A stretch of 64,000 nucleotides of DNA from Caprella mutica (lineage: Eukaryota > Arthropoda > Malacostraca > Amphipoda > Caprellidae): NCBI GenBank assembly GCA_947561585.1, contig CANNZV010000113.1, positions 589,870 to 653,869 of the forward strand, in the 5' to 3' direction. Made by a program: the position numbers and the translations under genes. Positions 47,801 to 57,500 of this stretch are shown piece by piece (position 1 is the stretch's first letter; each line of letters begins with the position of its first letter). Under the pieces are notes generated by a model, which worked only from the letters and a program-made list of their open reading frames with translations, was not told the origin of the DNA and ran no database searches.

Positions 47801-50800
47801 CCAAGTAGCTTTTCTGCATCCATTATCCTTTCACGAAGGCAACTTTCATGAAGCCAATTTTATTTCTTTGAAATCTTTGGGAATGAAAATAAAAGTGAAA
47901 TAATAATTACATTTTTCACTCGCATGATTGAAAATGTAGAACCGTCTGTTAACTTTATATTTACCATAAACTGTGTTTTTAAATTTATTTGTAAAATAGA
48001 AAAGTCATTCATTAGCTAGTTAAAAAGTTAGCACTTTTTTATCATGTCTGACGAAAAGAACTCTTAAATGCCTTTGATTGTTGTATTCCAAATTCTTGTC
48101 CTTTTATTTCATCCTATTTAAGCATAGAGCATTGTAGCTAATATTAAATGTCTTGTTATTAAAATTGACTCCTTAAATTTCTGCCGCTTTCATTACTGAC
48201 TTCTTTTGTTTTTGTAGAGTGTGTGGCGTTTAATGATTTGGTTTGGTAAGCGATGAGGAGTGTTCCTTTGTTTATACCTCTGTGTGTTTTGGAAAGTGCC
48301 TTTAGTGTGTCTTTGCTCTGTGTGTTGTGGTGAGTGCCTTTAGTGTGTCTTTGCTCTGTGTGTTGCGGTGAGTGCTTTTAGTGTGTCTTTGCTCTGTGTG
48401 TTGTGGTGAGTGCCTTTAGTGTGTCTTTGCTCTGTGTGTTGTGGTGAGTGCCTTTAGTGTGTCTTTGCTCTGTTTGTTGTGGTGAGTGCCTTTAGTGTGT
48501 CTTTGCTCTGTGTGTTGTGGTGAGTGCCTTTAGTGTGTCTTTGCTCTGTGTGTTGTGGTGAGTGCTTTTAGTGTGTCTTTGCTCTGTGTGTTGTGGTGAG
48601 TGCCTTTAGTGTGTCTTTGCTCTGTGTGTTGTGGTGAGTGCTTTTAGTGTGTCTTTGCTCTGTGTGTTGTGGTGAGTGCTTTTAGTGTGTCTTTGCTCTG
48701 TGTGTTGTGGTGAGTGCTTTTAGTGTGTCTTTGCTCTGTGTGTTGTGGTGAGTGCCTTTAGTGTGTCTTTGCTCTGTGTGTTGTGGTGAGTGCTTTTAGT
48801 GTGTCTTTGCTCTGTGTGTTGTGGTGAGTGCCTTTAGTGTGTCTTTGCTCTGTGTGTTGTGGTGAGTGCTTTTAGTGTGTCTTTGCTCTGTGTGTTGTGG
48901 TGAGTGCCTTTAGTGTGTCTTTGCTCTGTTTGTTGTGGTGAGTGCCTTTAGTGTGTCTTTGCTCTGTGTGTTGTGGTGAGTGCCTTTAGTGTGTCTTTGC
49001 TCTGTGTGTTGTGTTTGGCGTACCATTGCGTACTAAATGACTTTAGGGTCTAATAGCTATAAGGCAAGTATTTTTGGAGTGCATGTTGTTGGTAGTTAGA
49101 TGTTGTCTATTTCTAGATTTAAATTGGGTTTAGGGTCTGGTGAAGTGTAGCTTTTGCGGTGTTCAGTTTTAGGGAGTTGTTGAGTGTCCATGTGTGTATC
49201 TTTTGTAGCAATGGTTGTCTTACTGTTAGGACAGTGATATGAATTGTGTGTGATGAAACTATTGTGATGTCGTCAGTTTTGTGCGTGATGAATGTAATGT
49301 CTGGTGGGAGTGTTGTTATATCCTTAAATAATGTTGAGAAAAGGACACCTCCTTGTGCGACACATGAATTTTTGTGCCCTTGTTGATGAAGTTAGCTATA
49401 TTGTGTTTGAACTTCTGATAGTGTTGTGTATAGTGTGTGTCTACTGTACCGAATGCATTAGACCTCTTGAGAGCTACGGCGACTGTTCTATGCGGGGATT
49501 GTTTTGGTTTATAAAGCCTGTAGTGATGTTTTTTGATGTATGTAATACAGTGTTTGTCTTTGAAACCATGTTGGTGTGTGATGTTGTTCGTAATGTGGGG
49601 AGTATTATTTTCTCCTGTGTTTCAATTGACTACTGGGTGGAGTTGTGAGATGCGTCTATATGATGCTCCTGTATTTGGGTCTTCTCATGTGTGTGAGCAC
49701 ACAACTGGGTTGTTATTTGTGCACAACTGGGTTGTTATTTGTGCACAACTGGGTTGTTATTTGTGCACAACTGGGTTGTTATTTGTTACCGAAAAAGCAG
49801 ATTGAATTGGCCTCATTTTCAAAGAGACTGCGTCTTCCAGTCCCCTGTATTTAGTTTTTTTGATGTCAACAATATGACCTGTTCAGAAGCAGACATTAAA
49901 CCCCTACTGGATTATGTAATTATTCTTCATTTTAAGATGGTCATTTTTTCTCCTTTTTCCCATAAATGACACCACGTGTAACCAATGTCAGGTAGATCCT
50001 TTACCCTCCCTGTTCACACCATTACTTTTCTCCACTAGGCACCACGTGTCACCAGTGTCGTCAGAAGACGTTAGACATGAAGACTGTGTGTCGCAGTGGT
50101 GAGTGTGTGGGTGTGAGGGGTAATTTCTGCGGTACCTGCCTGAGGAACAGATACGGCGAAAAAGTGGAAGACGCTTTGATGGACCCGGTGAGTGGGCATT
50201 TGATCGGCCGGTAAATGAAAATAGTGTTCCAAGAGAACATCTTTGATATTTTTACAACTAGGCATTTGAAGGTAGCTAATTGATATTTTTTATTAATTTC
50301 ATCATTTGCTTTGAAAGTCAAGACTTTATAAATTCCCAATTGATGTACCGTAGGGAGAAATAAAATAAAAATGATAAACTATTGATACAAATATAATCAT
50401 ATCATCAATTTCTACATTATACAATGTAGGTAGTATAAAACATTTTATCCTATTTTTCTCAATTATTTTCTGCCCTGCCTCACGCAAGTAGCTATACTAT
50501 TAGTAGTTGCCTTTTTAATGGATTATTTATGTAAGTACCCTTTGTGAATTATACGGTGGTGGGGCAGCTCGTCAATTTCAATCTTCTATGACCCCACCCT
50601 AACTCTCTCTCTCTTGACGCACATACACAGACTGACTAACATCTTCTGTCTTTTCAGGACTGGAAGTGTCCCCCATGTCGCCACATTTGCAACTGTTCGA
50701 TATGTCGCAACAGACAGGGCAAACCAGCTACAGGAATACTAATCAACTTAGCCAGAGCAAAGGGATATAGCAACGTCAATGACTACCTAGCCTACCTACT

Positions 50801-50810
50801 TATGGTCTGA
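35739..50810 (+). CDS. CDCA7: CDCA7-like zinc-finger protein, 8 coding exons (complete coding region)
   Basis: Exons 35739-35819, 43098-43194, 44100-44157, 44414-44476, 46851-46935, 47400-47664, 50039-50187 and 50658-50810 join in frame (951 nt, 316 aa), all with GT-AG borders. The C-terminus (about residues 218-305) is the CDCA7-type cysteine-rich domain (zf-4CXXC_R1). I see cysteines at 220, 223, 234, 239, 247, 250, 270, 273, 277, 279 and 282, and the family signatures [23 protein letters not shown] and NCSICR. Known family role: a nuclear protein that recruits the HELLS remodeller to chromatin and supports maintenance of CpG methylation. Human mutations in this domain cause ICF syndrome. 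Residues 129-172 hold four FxPEK motifs at an exact 12-residue spacing, followed by a basic RRRSS stretch that could be phosphorylated (inference). Residues 1-35 look like a charged alpha-helix. The domain assignment is very secure. CDCA7 versus CDCA7L cannot be separated, and exon 1 is the least certain part. Confidence 0.9.
35981..36756. mobile_element. Fold-back element, GCGGCGCACCA arrays (CDCA7 intron 1)
   Basis: Exact 9-bp duplication CCCTCCAAG at 35972-35980 and 36757-36765, inside a TTAA-type MITE whose uninterrupted sequence is at 58362. Inverted ends GTATCTAAAAGCTGAGCGG, three GGCGCACCA units left, two to three right. The core has GGGGGGCGTGCCGCCCCCCG. Carries a smaller element at 36224. 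Confidence 0.9.
36224..36450. mobile_element. Small MITE, CAAGTAATAAAGCATGTC ends
   Basis: 9-bp duplication GGAATAGAA at 36215-36223 and 36451-36459. Ends CAAGTAA...TTACTTG with AACTCGCCATTT sub-termini and an internal TGGAGAGAAT repeat. 227 bp. Confidence 0.8.
36766..37612. mobile_element. TTAA-type MITE (main part), interrupted
   Basis: Continues from 35964-35980 after the 35981 insertion. Homologous to 58362-58961. Interrupted at 36988 and ends at CCCGGAGCCTGGAGA. Confidence 0.8.
36988..37231. mobile_element. Small MITE, second copy of the 36224 family
   Basis: 8-bp duplication AGGTATTA at 36980-36987 and 37232-37239. Same CAAGTAATGAAGCATGTCC end, preceded here by a (CTCA)n tract. Confidence 0.75.
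37768..38921. mobile_element. Element with long internal inverted repeat
   Basis: GAGGGAACCTCCCCCAAA and the inverted AGGGGACCACCCCCGAAG form ends. A strong inverted repeat at 37960-38240 (TTGGTTGAAGCTAGAGCATT, TACGATTTTTGATTTTCGAA) sits inside, then the 38530-38784 insertion. No transposase. Confidence 0.55.
38530..38784. mobile_element. GTCTGCAGAAT-ended MITE
   Basis: Inverted ends GTCTGCAGAATATG and GTCTGCAGAATGTG, 255 bp. Interior blocks ATTAATTTAGCTGCGGGAGA match the reverse of 21930-22090. Confidence 0.65.
39822..40665 (+). repeat. 21-bp minisatellite, about 40 copies (CDCA7 intron 1)
   Basis: Unit of 21 bp containing GTGGGATGAGAACTGCGAG. Because 21 is divisible by 3, frames 39671-40672 and 39799-40710 stay open as repeating heptapeptides (GMRTASR and WDENCES). 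Units fall in blocks with TCG, TTG, TCG and CCG variants. It lies inside an intron, so the open frames are taken as by-products. Confidence 0.93.
40711..43097. other. CDCA7 intron 1, distal part
   Basis: AT-rich. Repeated fragments such as AGTTGCCACATTTAAGATA at 42148 echo 39630, and CTGCAGACTCTCC at 41896 echoes the MITE family. No further exon recognised. Confidence 0.45.
43098..43194 (+). CDS. CDCA7: CDCA7 exon 2
   Basis: Bounded by a pyrimidine-rich tract plus CAG acceptor and a GGTAAGT donor. Encodes 32 residues rich in lysine and proline ([15 protein letters not shown]), a likely nuclear-localisation stretch, and ends in phase 1. Confidence 0.85.
43529..43705. mobile_element. Diverged palindromic MITE (TAGGGAAAGTTAC ends)
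   Basis: TAGGGAAAGTTACGAGTTAT and inverted TAGGGTAAGTTACAAATTAT ends. The central GGTATC core is lost. Lies in CDCA7 intron 2. Confidence 0.6.
43842..44051. mobile_element. Palindromic MITE, TAGGGTAAATTACGAATTATC ends, GGTATC core
   Basis: Near-perfect palindrome of 210 bp: TAGGGTAAATTACGAATTAT ends, centre GGTATCCATGATACC, TGCA, GGTATCATGGATACC. Ends 48 bases before CDCA7 exon 3, so it sits near the branch-point region. Confidence 0.85.
44100..44157 (+). CDS. CDCA7: CDCA7 exon 3
   Basis: A 58-nt exon between TTTTCAG and GTAAGA. Encodes [20 protein letters not shown] in phase with exons 2 and 4. Confidence 0.82.
44414..44476 (+). CDS. CDCA7: CDCA7 exon 4
   Basis: A 63-nt exon after a 12-T polypyrimidine tract and CAG, ending at GTAAGC. 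Encodes a polar stretch ending [11 protein letters not shown]. Phase is consistent on both sides. Confidence 0.82.
44545..45595 (+). mobile_element. Possible retroposon-like repeat
   Basis: Begins CTAGTGGTTATCCGTGCAAATTGCACG and ends ACACACATACAGACGCACAC then ATATATATTTAG, a layout resembling 3' tails of non-LTR elements in invertebrates. No coding frame. Classification is a guess. Confidence 0.4.
45990..46190. mobile_element. Palindromic MITE with GGTATCCATGATACC core (CDCA7 intron 4)
   Basis: Diverged arms (TTCGAACAC...GAACAT, TAATAATCATTATTAAACTT) around GGTATCCATGATACCAATTA. Ends TAGGG and CCCTA. Confidence 0.7.
46851..46935 (+). CDS. CDCA7: CDCA7 exon 5
   Basis: An 85-nt exon between TTTGCAG and GTAAGT. 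Encodes [19 protein letters not shown] and an acidic run, ending in phase 0. Confidence 0.84.
47400..47664 (+). CDS. CDCA7: CDCA7 exon 6 (FxPEK repeats)
   Basis: A 265-nt exon after a long T tract and CAG. It carries four FxPEK units spaced exactly 12 residues apart (36 nt each) at residues 132, 144, 156 and 168, then [11 protein letters not shown]. The third position is Val in the first unit and Ser in the other three, making SP sites that proline-directed kinases could use. Ends in phase 1. Confidence 0.88.
48282..49013 (+). repeat. 36-bp GT-rich minisatellite, about 20 copies (CDCA7 intron 6)
   Basis: Unit contains GTGTTGTGGTGAGTGCCTTT and AGTGTGTCTTTGCTC. A C/T change (CCTTT or CTTTT) alternates between neighbouring units in part of the array. 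GT-rich sequence extends to about 49670. Confidence 0.95.
49692..49787 (+). repeat. 23-bp minisatellite, four copies
   Basis: Unit CACAACTGGGTTGTTATTTG plus TG. The frames seen here are repeat-driven. Lies in CDCA7 intron 6. Confidence 0.9.
50039..50187 (+). CDS. CDCA7: CDCA7 exon 7 (first half of zinc finger)
   Basis: A 149-nt exon between CACTAG and GTGAGT. Encodes the first six zinc-finger cysteines, starting at [10 protein letters not shown], and the strongly conserved [15 protein letters not shown] block. Ends in phase 0. Confidence 0.93.
50658..50810 (+). CDS. CDCA7: CDCA7 exon 8 (second half of zinc finger, stop)
   Basis: A 153-nt terminal exon after TTTTCAG. Encodes [17 protein letters not shown], the GKPATGIL block and [15 protein letters not shown] before TGA at 50808-50810. 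The final codons are the seed of the minisatellite that follows. Confidence 0.93.
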   Translation, partial: DWKCPPCRHICNCSICRNRQGKPATGILINLARAKGYSNVNDYLAYLLMV

Positions 50811-51223
50811 AGACTACCTACCTACTTATGGTCTAAAGACTACCTACCTACTTATGGTCTAAAGACTACCTACCTACTTATGGTCTGAAGACTACCTACC
50901 TACTTATGGTCTGAAGACTACCTACCTACTTATGGTCTGAAGACTACCTACCTACTTATGGTCTGAAGACTACCTACCTACTTATGGTCTGAAGACTACC
51001 TACCTACTTATGGTCTGAAGACTACCTACCTACTTATGGTCTAAAGACTACCTACCTACTTATGGTCTAAAGACTACCTACCTACTTATGGTCTAAAGAC
51101 TACCTACCTACCTACTTATGGTCTGAAGACTACCTACCTACTTATGGTCTAAAGACTACCTAGTTACCTACTTATGGTCTGAAGACTACCTAGTTACCTA
51201 CTTATGGTCTGAAGACTACGCTT
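50785..51223 (+). repeat. 26-bp minisatellite in CDCA7 3'UTR, derived from the stop-codon region
   Basis: About 16 tandem copies of a 26-bp unit containing CTACCTACTTATGGTCTGA, which is the coding sequence for the last residues plus the stop codon. Units alternate between TCTGA and TCTAA, and a few carry an extra CTAC or TAGTTAC. The array starts inside the coding exon and fills most of the predicted 3'UTR. Confidence 0.95.
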
Positions 51224-51292
51224 TATGATTTTAAGAACACTGAAATGATGGAAAAAATTATGTACAAAATATAATGTAGTTAGCTATATAGT

Positions 51293-51298
51293 TTTATT
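51293..51298 (-). terminator. Poly(A) signal (AATAAA on - strand) for the integrin gene
   Basis: TTTATT on the + strand reads AATAAA on the - strand, about 100 bases past the integrin stop codon. If used, the integrin 3'UTR overlaps the CDCA7 3'UTR. Confidence 0.5.
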
Positions 51299-51370
51299 AT
51301 GCTAGGATTGAAGTATTTTAAAATAGATTGTACAAATTAATAAGCAAGTAACAAAGCTATGTACATTGTA

Positions 51371-51376
51371 AATAAA
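51371..51376 (+). terminator. Poly(A) signal AATAAA for CDCA7
   Basis: Canonical AATAAA about 560 bases past the CDCA7 stop, just beyond the minisatellite, with T/G-rich sequence about 20 bases downstream. It is the first good + strand signal after the array. Confidence 0.6.
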
Positions 51377-51397
51377 TTTTAATGATACAGTTGTTCG

Positions 51398-51523
51398 TTA
51401 TGGCTCTTTAAACCCCTCTTGGTTCATATCTTCTATCCCCTCTTGCATCATTGGTTCAGTAGCTTCTGCCTCTTCCTTTTCCTCTTTTTCTGTGGGTGGT
51501 CTGTTCCGGTTGAAGAATCCACA
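51398..51523 (-). CDS. Integrin alpha terminal exon (cytoplasmic tail)
   Basis: Begins CGFFNRNRPP, the conserved GFF motif, followed by a highly acidic tail of about 30 residues and TAA at 51398-51400. Confidence 0.94.
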   Translation of the reverse strand, partial: CGFFNRNRPPTEKEEKEEAEATEPMMQEGIEDMNQEGFKEP

Positions 51524-54500
51524 CTGTGGTGAAAAAAAATTATTAGTAAAATAAGGTTATTGATAACTTGATTGAGTAGCAAAAATATTTAATATTCATT
51601 AAAAATTTGTAAAATATATTAGCTATACTTGATCACAGGGTAAGTCACGTTATTCGTGACCCCAGGGGCTCTATCCTGAAGCTTTCTGTGGTGAAGAGGG
51701 TGGAGTCCCTTAGGCCCCGAACTGTTGTAATTTGGGTGATGGATAGACTTCTGTTTTACCAGGTTTATCATTTTTTTTTAAAGCTACTTGCAGTTTTAGT
51801 GGATAGAGCTAGGGTTTTGCTCTTCAACTACGTGGTCTTAAAGATTTTTGCACAGTTAGGACATTAACTGTGGTAGGGGATTTTGATGATGGAGCCACTT
51901 TCCTTCTTACTGCTTCTTTCAGTCCTTTGTATTTAATTTTCTTTTGACGCAACGATATGGTCTTTGGTTCCGAAACAGACGTTTATCCTTTCACTACCAA
52001 ATATACTAATGGTATTCTATGAAACATATCTCAAGAACAAATAATTGATCCATTCAATTTTGTTGTATCGCATACAAACAATAATCTAAGATTCTATTTT
52101 AATAATATAAGTTAGATATACAAACATACGACCTTTTAACTGAAAGTCTGTAACCTAACAAAACATATTAATATAATTTAAATTAGAGTAAGTTCAAAGT
52201 TAGTGAAATGCTCAAAATCATGGATTCCAATTTAAAAACTAGTTAATTTTTTCACACATGACCGACAATGTATAACAGTTCAATAACTCGTATCTCTCCC
52301 TATAATCTTACCTTGTAAAGCACCACAACGAGGACAATAAGCAGGCCCACTCCCCCCACTGTGGCTAGGAGGTAAACCCACCAGGGGACGTTCTTCTCCA
52401 TGTCAGCCCAACCCTGGGGAAGTACCAGGGTAACCACCCCGAGCATGGCCTTGGAACTGTGAGTTAGAATGAGGGTTTGTAGGTTTTATCTAGTAGATAA
52501 AACGTCACGTTGACGCTTCTTCAATTAACCACGGTTAAATGAATAGAAAACAAATGTGCAGAATACACTAGCGTCTACCGCCTCCCATTGTTTTAACCGT
52601 GATTAATTGAAGAGGCGAAAACGTGGAGTTCTATCTGCTAGTAGCTATTTTATGGACCTAAGCATTAGGGTTTGAGGGTAGAGCCACTACAATGTGGTTG
52701 TGTAGATGTACCACACGATTTACTGCCATTACAACTATAGTGATCTAACCCAGTTTGCAGAAACGAAATCTATCCGTAGAGACCTCAAAATAAGAACTCT
52801 TTTTAAGTGGGTTTTACGTCTTATCACTGATGACAATAAGGAAATAAACACAACAACTAGAAGAAGCAGTCTGAAATAAAAGTGACTTCATGAACATAAT
52901 CATCTGTTAGTGTAAAAACTCATGGATGCATAAAAGCTACTCTTTCTCATAATTAGGCAGCTTAAAGATTAATAGTCACCTCTCATCGTTATTTGTCTTC
53001 CATTCCGCCTCCGCTTCTAAGTTAACTTCTACGAACGTATCATTACCCAAAAATTCTGCAGAGAAAAATTAATTGGTTGAATATTTTTGAGCAGCAGTGT
53101 TTTCTATGGTAGAAAAAAAGCATTGCAATTCAATTTATAATATGCCTAGAAATTAGGTTTCATCAGATATTTTTTTTCAACATTTTTCTTAAAGCTTGTC
53201 AGAAACAATTTATTTTACAATAAAATGTAGTTTAAAAAATACATTTAAATGAGGTATTAATAACTTATTTCGGCTATTCCTAATTGGAATAACTATTAAA
53301 AAATATAATTAAACACTAAAAAAAATTGATAACTAGACAAAAAAGTGAAAACAAGATAAAAATAGAAAACAAGACAGAAATTGAAAATACAAAAAAAAAC
53401 AGAAAACAAGACAGAAATTGGAAATACAAACACAAGAAAAAATTGGTAACACAAAAAAAGCAACAGTTTGTTTTTATTCCCACCTCGTAATAATGTGACG
53501 TTCAGAGCGGTTGATAAAGTGACTGTACTTGTACCAAGACCTGAGAAGTGACATGTCACTTGTGTACACTGTGCTCTATCAGGACAGGTAACTACCAAGG
53601 CATTCTCTTCAGTCAGACCACCTTCAGGAGCCTCAGGCACCAAAAGTGGACCAGGTTTGGTGTTGACACTACAACTGTAATGTGGTGAATTATCCTCTGG
53701 TACGTAATTCTAGAAAAACAATGAGAATTAGAACTCTGAACTGACTGAAACAACAATCTAATAGAATATAATTTTAAAATTTGGGTTAGTTCTAGGAAAG
53801 CGCAGACGTGGGTATATTTTGATCAAAATTATTCAAAGTTACAAAATCTAGATAAGTAAGATATTTTTGAAAAAAAATTATAAAACCTGCCTGGACAATA
53901 TAATAAAAGCTCATCCATTTCAAAATAAAATACTAATGGAGTTATAGGTGAAATGATGCCCAACAACAATCATACCCTAGGAATAGAGCTGGAGTTCACT
54001 TCAGGTAACAAACAATGTAAAGATCACGAATCTTACCTCTAACTTACCTGTATGCTGATAACTATGTATAACTCAACTGTATGCTGATGACTAACTTACC
54101 TGTAAGCTGAACACTGTAACTCACCTGTATGCTTATGTTAGTGAGTACATCTTTGTTTGCAATTCGCGGGATCCACAAATGGACGACAGCTTTCGCTCCT
54201 TCTGTCACTCCTCTATTTTCTACCTGTAAATGGAAAAATAATTGACAGCTGTTAAAGTAGCAAATTAACTAAACTTGAATGAATAAATTAATTCAAGCAT
54301 CGTTAATAAGAGGATGAACATGATAAAATTGATAAACATGGTAAAAAAATGATAAACATAGTATAAAAACTGTTACACTCCGTGTGGTTTTGTACTATAC
54401 TTATAGTAAGCACCTAGTAGGACGAAACTTTTATGCAAAAGGAATGAACGGAAAAAAATTCATTAACACGATACAGATGACTGATTTAGGTTGTTAAAAA

Positions 54501-57500
54501 TCTAAACATAGTTCTACTCTACATATTACGCTGGCATAAATTAGAAGGAGTACTAATATTAAACCCTGTGGTCCCCTATATACCTATGAGGTAAATCCGA
54601 ATAACCCAAATCCTATACGGTTAATACCCCTTTCCCTATTTTGTTAACCCTTTAGTATTCCCATACCTTACTCTCCACTTTCACAAACGAATAATAGTTT
54701 TGTCATGTTAGTCATTATCAATAATACAAATAAATAGATACAATTAAGTCCTTTTATTGATTCCATTCATACATGAGATCTGAGTGTGCCTATATACTGT
54801 AGAATTAAATTGTACAATCAAAGCAAGAAATAGTGGCCACAATATATACGCTATTGTAACAGAAAACTACAAACAGAGGGTAAGTTAAATAATAATTTTT
54901 TTAATAACAATATATTAATGCCGGTTAGATACCTAATATGCTCTGAGCAATCTTATCCTGTCTACAGCGCCAAAAATAATTACTCACTCTGTATGTAACA
55001 GGACACTACAAACAGAGGGTAAATTAAATACTCGTTTCTTTAATAACGATGTATTAATAAATATTATTATATATTATCTGAAAGTACAACATTTAAGTTA
55101 ATCAATGATAATAATTAAGGCACATATGTTCTACTATTGGAGAGAATTCTGTGAGTTTGACCTCAGCCATATATCACAGAAGAGGGGAAAGTAGGGAGAA
55201 TAAGAGTTAAAGAGGAATGCTGTAACTAAGACCTGTTGGTTAATCACTGATTTTAAATGTAAATCTGTGTTTCCATCCAATCAATAATTACAGAAAATGA
55301 GAATGTAGAGAGGAAGGCTTCAAATAAGACCCGTTGGTTAATCACTGATTTTTAATATAAATCTGTGCGTCTATCCAATCAATAATTACAGAAAAGGGTA
55401 AGATGAAGAATGTTAAATCTCGATTTAATTTCTCCAAGAGGGGAAAGGTAAGATGAAGAAAGTTCAATCTCGATTGAATTGCTTCCAAGAGAGGAAAAGT
55501 AGGATGAAGAAGGTTCAATCTCGATTGAATTGCTTCCAAGAGAGGAAAGGTGAGATAAAGAAGGTTCAATCTCGATTGAAATGCTTCCAAGAGAGGAAAG
55601 GTAGGATGAAGAAGGCTCAATCTCGATTAAAGTGCTTCCAAGAGGGGAAAGGTGAGATGAGGAAGGTTCGATCTCGATTGAATTGCATCCTAGAGAGGAA
55701 TGGGTAGGATGAAGAAGGTTCAATCTCGATTGAATTGCTTCCAAGAGAGGTAAGGTAGGATGAAGAAGGTTCAATCTCGATTAAAGTGCTTCCAAGAGGG
55801 GAAAGGTGAGATGAGGAAGGTTCGATCTCGATTGAATTGCTTCCAAGAGGTAAAGGTAAGATGAAGAAAGTTCAATCTCGATTAAATTGCTTCCAAGAGG
55901 GGAAAGGTAAGATGAGGAAGGTTCGATCTCGATTGAATTGCTTCCAAGAGGTAAAGGTAAGATGAAGAAAGTTCAATCTCGATTAAATTGCTTCTAAGAG
56001 GGGAAAGGTAAGATGAGGAAGGTTCGATCTCGATTGAATTGCTTCCAAGAGAGGAAAGGTAGGATGAAGAAGATTCAATCTCGATTAAAGTGCTTCCAAG
56101 AGGGGAAAGGTGAGATGAGGAAGGTTCGATCTCGATTGAATTGCTTCCAAGAGGTAATTAAAGGTAAGATGAAGAAAGTTCAATCTCGATTAAATTGCTT
56201 CCAAGAGGGGAAAGGTAAGATGAGGAAGGTTCGATCTCGATTGAATTGCTTCCAAGAGGGGAAAGGTATGATGAAGAAGGTTCAATCTCGATTGAATTGC
56301 TTCCAAGAGGGGAAAGGTAAAATGAGGAAGGTTCAATCTCGATTGAATTACTTCCAATAAGGGGAAAGTAGACGAGAGTTTGCATTCTTTGAATCCAATA
56401 AGGGATAAGAGCTCTAACTTATTTTCCATCTATTGACCAATTTTCTTGAGGGATAAGTTTTCCCACTTATTTCTCCTCCTTTTTACCAATTTTCTTTAGG
56501 GATAGACTTTCCAACTTATTTTCTCCTTTGAGCCAACTTTTTTGAAGGATAAGTATTCCAACTTATTTTTCAGATTCTGCATTTAAATTCTGGATGAATA
56601 TTCTATTTAGACTGTCAAGAATTAATCAAACCACATCATATTCCAATATTAGCCTAAGAACACATATATATTTAGTAAAGACATATTTTATTACATTAGT
56701 CATTTATGATGTAACATCAGATTAAATAAAAAAAATATTATAAATAACATCTATGATAATAATGATACAAAACATTCGAGAACTTATTTTAGGGGTAACA
56801 TGGCTATTTAATAAGTTTATCTATTTTCATATTGCATCAAAACTTTTTCTAAATAAGTCATTCATAGCAGGTAACATAAGTAATTAAATATATATGATAA
56901 AATAAAGAAACATATATTAAGTGATACTAGCACAATTTAAACTTATTTCTGTTCATTACAATACGTTATAATAAGACCCTGATAAAAATGTACTATCAGG
57001 CCAAAGTCGGTAAACGTTGGCAAGGTAAAGGCACGATCGGGCATTGGCACGGCAATGCTATTGTATAGTGGGCCAATGTATAGCAAACGACATTGGGCCG
57101 ACGGTTGCCAAACAGCAGTGGCCCAATGAAGGGAAACATTGGTTTAACAATCCACTGTCCAGTGATTATATAATGTACCAGTATATTTATTATATGGTCT
57201 ACCTGCTCTATATGGCCAGAATATCATATAGAGGTAAGGTGCAAACGATCGATCCCAACTTTAATCACACACTAAATAGCCAATTTAATATCCTCAATTG
57301 AGCATATCTTTGAAATTGTAGCCGTTAATGGCAATTTGGTAAAAAAAAGGGGCCTGTTATCCCTTCAATTTTTATTTTAACCCTTTATTTATTTCATTCA
57401 TAAAAATGAGCTTTGTCGCTAGTTAATTCATATATTTAGTATAAAAAGTTATTTTTCCGATTGAAATAACTAAATTCAGGTTGTAAATTAAACTTTTTAT

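Noticed and set aside
53296..53483. Extension of the integrin exon frame toward 53296 (hydrophobic FFLVF tail)
   Set aside because: The open frame continues only because the intron is T-rich. The donor at 53483 joins in phase to the next exon, whereas the extension has no homology.
55342..56429. Several open frames on both strands
   Set aside because: They follow the 51-bp minisatellite. No splice sites or start context support coding, and they are antisense to or within an integrin intron.
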